Shown piece after piece: positions 1 to 9,215 of a stretch of 64,000 nt of DNA. Source of the stretch: Acanthaster planci (Eukaryota > Echinodermata > Asteroidea > Valvatida > Acanthasteridae). The stretch spans positions 10,438,031-10,502,030 of the forward strand of contig NW_019091362.1 of the NCBI RefSeq assembly GCF_001949145.1, written 5' to 3'. The notes below the pieces were generated by a model. It was not told the origin of the DNA, did no database searches, and was given only the letters and a program-made list of their open reading frames with translations. Position 1 is the stretch's first letter. The number at the start of each line of letters is the position of its first letter. The translations under genes and the position numbers were made by a program.

Positions 1-196
1 CAGCATAGGAGGGTTACGGGGTTAATTTAGGGGCACATTTATGAGACAAACTGGTGCATTTTAGCTACCTGCGCCTGCTAATTTCGAGCCGAGGAATGTC
101 TATGTGGTCAAGGATGAGCGGGAATGGGACCTTCACATACAACAGGTGAAGATAGTACATCAGGGCACAACAACACCAAACAGACGACTGACCTAA

Positions 197-610
197 TCAC
201 TCTCTTGGCAAGTAAATAGAGCTACCAGTCAAATTGGTCCTCAACTGTCCAGAGAAGCCTCAAGATATCAGTGAATATATGCCCTGCAAAAGAAGTAAAA
301 AATGGAGGAGGCTCATGAAAAAAGCAAGAAATTATCTCCAAAAAAGCAGTAGAACCTCAGAGATTGAAAAGACTACAAGTACATGCAAGCATCGGGTTTG
401 GAGTGCCTTTTACCAGGGACAGCTGTGATTCTGACCACAGAACAAAGAAATGTTGGGATGGCCAAGGTGAGAAGTGCCAGACTGCAAATGGTAACTGGAG
501 TGATCAGTGATGTGAATGTCAGGGTCAAACAAGGACCATCCTGTATGGCCAAAGTGCTGCATGTTGGCCACCTTAAGCACTCCCAAAGCACCCTTAACAA
601 TTCCATGTGA
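197..610 (+). pseudogene. Decayed Ty3/Gypsy-type integrase C-terminal fragment
   Basis: Translated pieces in shifting frames resemble the end of the integrase of Ty3/Gypsy retroelements. There is a short ELPVKLVLNCPEKPQDISEYM-like stretch with internal stops, then a Lys/Arg-rich helix around KKARNYLQK, then a 75-residue open stretch (383-610). That stretch has the small beta-barrel pattern of a Gypsy integrase tail: SGLE, PGTAV, GMAKV, VRVKQGP, KVLHVGHLK. At least two frame changes and several stops separate the pieces, so it is a dead remnant. No reverse transcriptase or LTR was recognised nearby. The family assignment rests on remembered motif pattern and was not searched. Confidence 0.55.
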
Positions 611-2113
611 AGGTCAAAGAGGTAAACTTCATAGCAACCTCCTGGCCCATGGGGTCATGTCCCCCTAAGGGTTGTAAGTTTACAGCGATATCCAAAAGGT
701 GTTGCTGAGGCTAGACGTAACAGAACAATAGGTAAGCCACAGCAAAGTTGCTGCAGCTTCTTCCCATAGACTTATGTACTTCTCTAAGCCTTAGCCAGTT
801 GATTTGCACATGGTCTCTGTTTGAACAAGTAGACACGTACAAACAAAACATGGTACTTAGCAACTGCATTCTGTTCTTTACACATTGCAATACCTGTTGG
901 CTATTCGAGTTGAGTTTTCTTGAAGTGAGCTCTTTTGTAAAGCATTTCAGAAGTTAAGACATTAGAAAGTGCCATGGCCAAATGTAAGAGCAAAAATATG
1001 ATTTCTAAACAGATGATGAACATTACTGAAAAGGGAGTTTTTATACTGTACCTGGTGTTTTCTCCACCCACTAGTCTTGATCCTCATCACTGTCAGAGTT
1101 GCTCATTCTGACGGTGAGCAACTCAAGTCTTTCCTGGAACTTGATTTTCTTTAAAGGCTTACTTTTTTATTCTGTTGGAAAAACAAAAAGGAGATAAAAG
1201 AAACATCACTCACTCAAAGTCTGAGTTCTGGCAGCTTGCTCTTGTACATGCATGTTCACGAACAGCTCGATTTATTGTTCATGGGTTGGCCGTATGTCCA
1301 TACATGTATAGACCTATGTTCTTCGAAGGTTAATAGTTTGGACAACTGGGCTGAATTCTTTTGTATTTAAAAAGAAACAAATTTTCTGTGTTATGGAAAA
1401 TTATAAATGTTCATTTTGTGAAACCTCCCATTGCTTTGGCTTTGTAAGCCATCTCACTATTTTTTGCAGCTGTTCAAAAATCGAAATCCTACAAGTTTTC
1501 TGTGTATGTTCCTGTAAAACACGGATGAGGTAGTGTGATCCTGCTCCGAGAGCAGCATTCTTGGGTTGTGTTCCCACTGTTCGAGTACGAGAACAAGCAA
1601 CCTGTGTCAAGAACAGCCCATCCAAACTCGACCAAAGAGCTGACTCCAGCTTTGACAACAGAGCAGTGATTTTCATTACAAAAATAAGAAAGAAAAGGAG
1701 GGAATTTAACCCTCCATTTTCTTCACCTTGCCTTGTTTTTAGCTGAGTTTGGATTTTGTTGAATTTTTCCTTCTTCTCCAAAGCAAATAAAAAAAATAAC
1801 CCACAGACAAATCCAGAAATCTGCGCATTGAATTACCAAATTTGTTGGACACTGTAAGTCACAATGCAGAGTTTTTGTATGGAACTCCTACAATTTTTCT
1901 GTTATCTAGAATCTTTCACACAGTCTCTGGACAAGGTACATACCTTCACCATTAGAGTCATCTTTGCCATTCCCTGTGAGGCCAAACTCGTACGAGCTGA
2001 CAGAGTCAAGACAAAATAATGATAAAAGTTTTAAAGATACAAGGACAGTATAGAAAGACCATGTTTCCTAGGAACTTTCCCGAATCCTCAAAAATCCTCC
2101 CAAAATGGTATTT
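611..2113. other. Intergenic, no recognised gene
   Basis: No conserved protein or RNA was recognised in this AT-rich stretch. It may include further decayed retroelement sequence after the integrase fragment. The longest open stretch is the minus-strand ORF listed separately. Confidence 0.5.
1401..1781 (-). CDS. Unrecognised 126-codon ORF, probably spurious
   Basis: This is an open frame starting MEKKEKFNKIQ and ending WEVSQNEHL. It has a short hydrophobic run (LLFFLIFVMKITALL) near residues 29-43 and a basic C-terminal half. I recognise no family. No splice context links it to another coding piece, and the region is repeat-derived. It could be a terminal exon of an unseen minus-strand gene but is more likely chance. 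Confidence 0.12.
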   Translation of the reverse strand: MEKKEKFNKIQTQLKTRQGEENGGLNSLLFFLIFVMKITALLSKLESALWSSLDGLFLTQVACSRTRTVGTQPKNAALGAGSHYLIRVLQEHTQKTCRISIFEQLQKIVRWLTKPKQWEVSQNEHL

Positions 2114-2311
2114 CCTCCACCACATTTAGTGTGGGTTGGGTCTACTAGAGAATACATGTACCTACCCAAACAGTCACTACATAAGCAAATTTCCCAGGTG
2201 CCTATTATTGTTTGCTGAAAGGATTTGATCATGCGTAAAGCACCCTGACCTCCCACAATGCAACGCAGCTTTGCCGCCATGATCGGCCTTCTTTTCAAAG
2301 CGACATCGAAG
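2114..2311 (+). repeat. DIRS-like element, right inverted terminal repeat
   Basis: From CTACCTACCCAAAC (near 2162) inward this segment is the reverse complement of 9050-9215. Shared blocks include CACCCTGACCTCCCACAATG and CCAGGTGCCTATTATTGTT. The outer 45 or so bases are not in the left repeat but reappear inverted in the internal complementary region at 2348-2404. Relative to that internal copy, this repeat has gained 6 bases, ATGTAC, at 2156-2161. Confidence 0.75.
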
Positions 2312-2347
2312 GGTCGGAGCCAAAGTGGGGAGGATGGGTGGGAGAGC

Positions 2348-2450
2348 ACTGTTTGGGTAGGTATTCTCTAGTAGACCTGACCCACACTAAATGTGGGGGA
2401 GGAGTCTACTGTGCTCTACCTACCCAAATAGTCACTACATATGCAGAGTA
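2348..2450. repeat. DIRS internal complementary region
   Basis: Two parts abut here. Positions 2348-2404 are the inverted copy of the outermost right terminus (GTAGGTATTCTCTAGTAGAC, then CCCACACTAAATGTGG). Positions 2405-2450 are complementary to the outermost left terminus (TCTACTGTGCTCTACCTACC matches the reverse complement of 9190-9215). Known DIRS elements carry such a region, thought to template joining of the two ends into a circular intermediate. Confidence 0.75.
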
Positions 2451-2540
2451 GCACCGATCTAGGAGGAGGGTTGGCTACGACAAGAAATAATAGTCATGAG
2501 CACAAAAAATATGCACACATACTTAAAGTTAGTACCAAAT

Positions 2541-3640
2541 TTATGCATTGGGAGGTAAATAAAGACCAAACTCAACAGACAGGAATCTTAAAGCTGACTG
2601 TCCCTTTGTTCGGTCAGGAGATAATTCCTTTGACCTCTGCACTGCTGACAGTAGGACCACCTTGCCATGTGCTGAGTCACTCTGCAAGACATCCCTTAGA
2701 TAGCAGGAGGTGAATGTAGAGGGAGTTTTGCAGCGTGCAGCCTTACAGATGTCTGCAATGGAATCCCAGAGAAGTAAGACCAAGAAGTAGATACAGCTCT
2801 AACATCATGGGTTCTGATAAACTGCCGACTCTGGTTATCGGAGTGTGTTGGCCAGTCTAAATTAGCAATTTAATAGCTGAGACTATCCAGCAGGCTATGG
2901 TGTCTCTCGCTGCTGGTCAGAGTGGATTGGTAGAAGTAATTAGAAGTTGGGAAATTGCACCTCTCAGATTCTTGGTTTTAGATAGATGCCACTTCAGTGT
3001 ACGAATCGGGCACCAGAGCTTGTCTGCGTATTCTCCTGTATGCGAAGCAATAGTCGGAACAAAAATGTCCGGTGGATCAAAGGAAGAAGGCTGGTTTTGG
3101 TTAGGAAGATAATAAATGGAATAAGGCGTACACCCTGTGGCTCCCAACGTAGGTGTCCCTCAGCAATTGAAAGGGCTTGCAGTTCGGAGCTCCTCCTGGA
3201 AGTGGCCACGGCTAAAAGAAAGGCTAACTTAACTCTGGCATGTAGTAGGGTGGCATTACCTAAAGTTTTGAAGGGGGCACCTGTGAGCATCCTTAGAACT
3301 TTGCTTAAATCCTATGACATGACTAAGCGTTTTACATGTGGGCGCTCAATAAACGTACCACACAGGAGATGATGAAGGGCAGTGGTATCGGATACAGTGA
3401 AGTCATCTATAAAACCAGAATGTATAGCGGCTAAGGCCGATCTAAAGTTGCAGATCATGGAAACTTGTAGGCCCAAATTGAAAAGGTACATAAAAACTCC
3501 GCAACAGTATTTAAAAGAGCCTCGGTTGGAGCCACAGCATGTTCGTCGCACCACGTAGTGAAATGTCGTATTCGGCTGTCATACACGTTGCGGGTTGAAG
3601 AGCGTCGTCCTTGTGCGGCCATGGACGCAGCGTCACAAGA
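2541..3640 (-). pseudogene. DIRS-type tyrosine recombinase, frameshifted
   Basis: In order on the minus strand: an N-terminal SAM-like DNA-binding part (RRSSTRNVYDSRIRHF, about 3640-3500); a part ending FIERPHVKRLVMS (to 3312); an in-frame TAG; the core with ATSRRSSELQALS, whose Arg fits the first catalytic arginine (about 3230-3180); then LWCPIRTLKWHLSKT. HDVR near 2798-2809 fits the HxxR motif, and the Tyr of SCYLRDV near 2699 fits the nucleophile. The catalytic residues are recognisable but lie in several frames broken by shifts and stops, so no active protein can be made from this copy. Confidence 0.75.
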
Positions 3641-5013
3641 AAGCCCCGCAGAGTGGAAGGATTGTTGGACAATGTCCAGCACGTTAAGTGAAGACTTTCT
3701 GGTGCTGGATGAAGAAGTCCTGACTTCAGCTGTCGGAGGATGTCTGGCCGTGCCGGAAGGATGAAAAGCCGGTGAACCAGAAGCCTGGTCAGCCTGGGGA
3801 ACCAAAGCTGAAGCAGCCAGAAAAGGGTGATGGGTAGAATCCGTTCGCGTTCTATCTTGGATATGACCTGTGGAACGTGAGAGATGGGAGGAAAGGTGTA
3901 CGCAAGTAGGCTGGTCCAATTGATCTGTAGGGCATCTGCGGCCTACACTCGCGGGTGAGGCGTTCTGGTGCAAAACACCTGGAGTTGGGCATTGTCTGCT
4001 GATGAAAAGAGATCAACGTTGGGTCTCTCTATCGCCAAGAACAGGGATTTGACTATGTCTGCATGAAGGGTCCATTCCGTTGGGTGAATTGTGCCGTGAG
4101 ACAGAGCGTCTGCTATGGAATTGTCCGGCCCTGCAATGTGGATCGCTTGCATGTTGATTGAGTGATCCATTGCCCAGCAGAAGATTTCCCATGTCAGGAC
4201 GCACAGTTGGGGAGAGCATGCACCGCCTTGATGATTGATGTACGCTACCACTGTGGAGTTGTCTGAGGGGATCAGGCAATCTTACTTTTATGTGCGTGAG
4301 GAAATGATGTAGGGTATTGAAGACAGCCTGAAATTCCAATACACTGATGTGGTTTGTTCGGAACTCGGTGCTCCAGGTCCCGGATACTTGATGCAGAGGA
4401 AGGGATGCCCCCCCCTTCCGAAAGATGACGTATCGGTTTAAATGACTATGTCTGGTTTGGTTCGCCGAAAGGGGAGTCCGGCGAGTAAGTGGTCCTTTTT
4501 AGCCACCATAGTAGATGTTGACGGACATCGTCTGAGACATGAGCTGGCAAATCGATGGGTTTTACCTTGTGCCGGTAGTAGGAGAGCAGATGGATCTGAA
4601 GCGGTCTCATTTGGAGTCTGCACCATGGTATTAGGTCCACCACACTGGCCATTAAGCCGAGAAGACGAAGCCAAGCAAGGGCGGTTGGTGACTGCGACGA
4701 ACGGAAAAGAGAAACACAGTCTTGAGGATGGATTACTTGGTCGATCGTTGGCTTAATTATACCCCAGCGGAGATCGAGTATCACCCCTAGATACGTTGGA
4801 AGCTGGGATGGCATCAGGTTCGATTTTTTGTGGTTGATAAGAAAATCAAGAAGGGAAGTGAGGTTGCAGGTGAAACGGGTTGCGGCTAGGGCTTCGTCTC
4901 AAGATCGGCCCACGATCAACCAGTCGTCTAAGTACTGGAAAATTAAAACGTCTAGTTGGCGTAGATAAGCTGCAACGGTCTTGGCAATTCACGTGAAGAC
5001 CCTGGGTGAAGTT

Positions 5014-5253
5014 CTGTGGCCCCATGCATGATCCTGATACGCCACATTTTCAAACTTTTTGAGTTAGATAGTTAGGGTAATATCATATCTTTATTTGCTA
5101 AAAATCTCAACAGCTAGGGTGGCCTATTTTTGAAATATAGAGGGCAGTATTATTCTGACCAAACAAGAATTCCAAGAAGCAAAACCTTAAACTAGATTTT
5201 TTTTTTCAGTTTCATGTCTGTGTGGCATATCAGGTTCATGCATGGGGCCACAG
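5014..5253. mobile_element. 240-bp MITE inserted in the DIRS RT region
   Basis: Terminal inverted repeats of about 33 bp start CTGTGGCCCCATGCATGA. They read to CGCCACA on the left and TATGCCACA on the right, with about 3 mismatches. The element is flanked by the 4-bp direct repeat AGTT (5010-5013 and 5254-5257). The interior is AT-rich with no coding capacity. It interrupts the RT reading frame right after GLST. The superfamily is not assigned. Confidence 0.75.
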
Positions 5254-5546
5254 AGTTGATAGGCCGAATGGCAGGGCCCAGAATTCGTAAGCTCTCCCTT
5301 TGTACATGAATCGGAGGAACTTGCGGTCCTGTTCGTAAATGGGTACATGGAGATACTCATCGCGAAGATCGATTGACGGGGCCCAGGACGGAACTGGTAG
5401 GGATTGTACCACTGTCAAGATAGTTTCCATACGAAACTTCTTTGGACGTATGAATTTGTTCAATGACTTCTGGTTGATAATAGGACGCAAATGGTCAGTT
5501 CCCTTCTTGGTGTGAGGAAGAATGTTGAAAAAACCCCACTCCCATC

Positions 5547-6409
5547 CTGTGTTGTAGTTGTAGTACTCGTACTCGGTACTCATACTCGAGTACTACTCAA
5601 GTACTGTTTTCAGAGAACTCGTACTCATACTTGTACTCTGACATCCAAGCACTCGCACTCGAACTACAGTTCTTGTACTCGGGCTACAAAATACTCGGAA
5701 CTCGACATCCAAAAATTGTACTCGAGCATCAAAGTACTCGTACTCGATTAACAGCACTTGATAAAAAAAATCCTTAAGTTAACTTACCACACACGGCCAT
5801 TAAAATAAGGTACAAAAATATCGACTCCAATGACCTGATATTCGATACGGTTCTGACAAAGAGAAGGCTGAACGGGGGACCACTAACGCATACCACCCAT
5901 TTGACGTCTGTGCGCGTACTTAACCAATCACGTACGCAAATTATATTGTGGTACTCCAGAATAGTCCCGCGATTTACTTGGGCAATGGTAGTCTAGTTCC
6001 TGGACCCGAAAATTCTAACAACGAACCCAGCATAACTGAATAATTGAGTCTGGAAAATAGACTTTGCCGCGCCGTGCATGTTGTGTCAACTGCTGCAACG
6101 CACGTGTAGTGACCGTGACATTGCTAGCCAGATCACTTGTTCTTGTAGCCATGCCATCTGCATTCGGTGTTTCTTTTACACAGTGGCAGGTCTTAGAGTC
6201 TTTAAATTAAGATACAACTACTTTTGAATTAGAAGAACTTGTACTCGTAATTAGAAGTACTTGTACTTGTACTCGGAAGTGCAAGTACTTGTACTCGGAA
6301 ACCAGTACTTGTACTCGGCTGGCAAAGTACTCACCCTGTCTTTGTACTCGGCAGTCAAATTACTCGGCAGTACTTGGTACTCGGAAAAAAGTACTAGACT
6401 ACAACACTG
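5547..6409. mobile_element. 863-bp non-autonomous hAT-type transposon
   Basis: The ends are inverted: CTGTGTTGTAGTTGTAGTACT on the left against CAGTGTTGTAGTCTAGTACT read in from the right. The element is flanked by a perfect 8-bp direct repeat CTCCCATC (5539-5546 and 6410-6417). CAGTG-type ends and 8-bp duplications are typical of hAT elements. Subterminal zones (5565-5760 and 6235-6400) are packed with TACTCG/TACTTG hexamers in both orientations, plausible transposase-binding repeats. No transposase is encoded. Confidence 0.8.
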
Positions 6410-6877
6410 CTCCCATCTGGTCAGGTTGAACATGAAGAATAGCCTGTTTTTGAAGAAGGGAATTTATCTCCGACTCCAGCGCCACGTGTTGGTCCTTGTT
6501 GTGGGGAACAGGAGTCAGTCGTAGTGTTGCCTCGGACGGCGGGGAGCTTGTAAATTTGAGAGAATATCCGTGGACAAGAGTTGAGAAGACCCAGGTGATG
6601 TTTTTCCAGAGCCCTGTGAACTGTTCAAGGCAGCCGTCGACGGGTTCGGAAATGGTGGTGACTGAAGGCAAAACGGAACAGTCACCTGCGATGTCCCCAG
6701 AAAGAACAGGGGGCACGATGAATTCCCACGGCGCTGGAAGGTTTGATTCACCTTGGGAGTGACACGGGATGAAGCTCGGCATTGGCTCGATTGTTAAAAA
6801 GGCCGATGAAAAGGGCGACGCATCAAAAAAGTCTGGTTTGAAGTGGGCCTGACTTGGCTGGTACTACGTTGCTGAGG

Positions 6878-8258
6878 TCACTGCGGAGTCAAAGACGGTG
6901 ACACACGGAGGGATATTTTCTTGGCCGTATCAATCTGCTTAGTCTCCATGTCCACCATGTCAACAAACTTGCCGGTGAAAAGGCCTTCTCCGAACAGCGG
7001 CAGTTGCTGAAGGCGAGATCTAACTCCCTTGTAGAGAATATGCATCACATCGAGGGCACTGGATCTTCTCGTTGAAGTTACCAGACAGGATATTCGAACG
7101 ACCTGTTCGAATACGTTATTCAGTCCTTCGTCAAGGCCACGGAGTGCTAGGGCTGCAAAATCTGGGGAGACTGGGGAATTTTTCCTCGCAAGCACGGGCG
7201 ATGTACTCCGATAAAAGGAGAAGAAAGGCCGGGCAGCGGAGCCCAAAGAGGGAAGATTTGTCTAGCTTTGTGAGCGTGGGTTCTAGCAGGGACTTGTCTT
7301 TATTCCAGTTTGTCGCCTTAGCAGACGTTTTTCCCAAATCAGTGGAGATTTTGTCTTTGACCACCTCGGGGAGGTCTGGGACCGACAAGAAATTCTGGAA
7401 ATCTTCCAGCGAGAAAAAATAAAACGCTGTCCCTCAGTTGGAGAGAGCAGGCCATTGATTAGACTTATCAAGGGACTTAAAGATTTCCACACATGAGCGA
7501 TCAAGTGGAAGTTTAGGAAAAATAGGTCACGTAGACTCCATTCAAGCCGTATGGCATTTGAACGAGCTGTGGCTAGTGTCCTCTTCAGGCGGAGTGGCTG
7601 ATGGCAGGCTGAGCTCTTGAATCATATCCTGCTGGAGGAGCCGGAGGCGGCCCTTAGACGGAGTGAGGGCGCTGACGGAATCAACTTCGTCCTTGTCAGA
7701 GGAAAATGCTGGTCGCATGGTCAAAGACACAGCCGTGCCCATGGGGGGCGGCCCGCTCCGACGGCCCGGAAATGCCCTGCTGTTGTGACTCCGGTGTGGA
7801 ACTCCATCCCGTGTCATAATGGCTTTCAGCCGAAGGAGGTGGAAGGGTCTGGGCTGCCAGGAACGGGTCCGGGGTGGTGGAGGGGGAGGATGGAAGTCAG
7901 GGCTTCATTAATGGATAGAAAGGCCGACATCCACTGCTTGGACTTAGGCCCCTGATGATTGGAGCGGTGCCTCTTCTTGGATTTTGAAGAACTTGATGAA
8001 GAAGGGGAGCATTTACGTTTCCCAGAAGTGGGTGACCCGATGGCAGTGGTGGCAGTCGGGGCCATGGGCGGCAGAACACCAGGGGAGTGTTCCCGCTCGG
8101 GGTCGGCGGGAACTGCAGAGTTTTGGGGGAACCTCTCGAGGGACTAGGAGAGGTAAGGTCCGATGACCAGGTGATGCCGAGTTGAAAGCCCGAGCCTCGA
8201 ATGGGCTGCGGTGATTTGAAGCCCTGGTGGCGTAAAAGCCTAAAAGGCTGCAGGTCAT
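6878..8258 (-). pseudogene. DIRS-type GAG-like region, degraded
   Basis: Minus-strand pieces include a basic Ser/Lys stretch (KRKCSPSSSSSSKSKKRHRS, about 8020-7960) and an alpha-helical stretch with LDEGLNNVFEQVVRISCL and RLQQLPLFGEGLFTGKFVDM (7246-6878). This suits the capsid-like first ORF of DIRS elements by position and composition. The frame changes several times. The function is inferred mainly from its place upstream of RT. Confidence 0.5.
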
Positions 8259-9049
8259 TGTGGCTCAGTGGTGCACCAGGCGGGGTGGGCCCCGGCCCTT
8301 GTGAGGAGCCCGACCCGGAGGCTTCGATACCTGGGCGAGCAGGAGTACGCCCGGAGACTGCTGGAGAAGTAGTCTTCTTGGCTGACGTTGACCGGCGGGT
8401 GGTGTTCTTCAGAGTTGCCGGGGGAACGCTGGCTCGAACCCCGCGTGGGTTTCCCTTGGGCCCTGGCAGTCAAAGGGCGTGGCGTACAATAACGGTAGGG
8501 CGGGCCCGGGAGACGTCTGTTGGGGTACTCTCTCGGGAGTCCTGGCTGGCTTGCTAGGCCAGCGATCGACCAAGGAGACAGGGTCCTTGCCAGATCCTGG
8601 CGGTGTCCCTGCTCGGGTCTTCCACAGTCAACCTAGGAGCTTCCCCATCAGCTCCATGGGGCCGAACGAACCAGGGGGCCTGGCCAGATCCTGGCTGGAA
8701 CCCCCTGGCCAACGGCAAGGCCTTTTCCTCATCTCAGTAGCCAAAGAAGACAGGGGAGTATGACAAATCCTGACAGCAACCCCCTGAAATCAACCGAATA
8801 AGGCCTATAATTAAATGGTAAGGCAGACACGGGCGTAGCTGAGTCGAACCTCGTAGTACCGACAATAAACACCTGCAGGATGCACATAAGAAAACACAAA
8901 AAATATACACGAGAGAATACTCTAGCCAACAAACAGGTAAAATTCAAGGTAATATTTAATTCACAAAGGTGATCAAATTTACAGAAAACCGTGTAGCAAA
9001 AAACGGAAGTTCAAAAAATTAAGATTCCTTGAAAGGCACGTCTGTTACG

Positions 9050-9215
9050 TTATGGCGCTGAGAAAAGAAGGACGATTGTGGTGGCAAAGCCGCGTTGCAT
9101 TGTGGGAGGTCAGGGTGCACTATGCAAGATCAAATCCTTTCAGTGAACAATAATAGGTGCCTGGGAAATTTGCATATATGTAGTGATTGTTTGGGTAGGT
9201 AGAGCACAGTAGACC
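9050..9215 (-). repeat. DIRS-like element, left inverted terminal repeat
   Basis: The reverse complement of this stretch matches 2162-2311 with scattered mismatches. Its outer end (GGTAGAGCACAGTAGACC) is the sequence complemented in the internal region at 2405-2450. It marks the 5' end of the minus-strand element. Confidence 0.75.

Larger units (their letters stand above)
3650..6782 (-). pseudogene. DIRS-type reverse transcriptase and RNase H, interrupted
   Basis: The RT region begins at about 6782. It contains EINSLLQKQAIL before the hAT insertion, then GWEWGFFNILPHTKKG, a palm segment with SIDLRDEYLHVPI and ALPFGLST (5583-5254), and after the MITE insertion the YLDDWLIVG catalytic motif at 4923-4934. 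The connection follows with LRLLGLMASVVDLIPWCRLQ (4814-4446). RNase H is seen as MVAYINHQGG, HIAGPDNSIADALS and VDLFSSADNAQLQVF (4251-3943). Stops and frame changes, as well as both insertions, break it. No methyltransferase domain was recognised. Confidence 0.78.
2114..9215 (-). mobile_element. DIRS-like tyrosine-recombinase retrotransposon, degraded and nested
   Basis: The element reads on the minus strand: GAG-like region (about 8258-6878), reverse transcriptase plus RNase H (6782 to about 3650), then tyrosine recombinase (about 3640-2541). It is bounded by inverted, not direct, terminal repeats. Just inside the right repeat is an internal complementary region matching both element ends. 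Together these are the hallmark of the DIRS group, which integrates by a tyrosine recombinase. All three regions carry stops or frame changes, and two DNA transposons have landed in the RT region, so the copy is dead. About 1.1 kb of its 7.1 kb is inserted sequence. Element edges are estimated from the repeat alignment and may be off by some bases. Confidence 0.8.
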
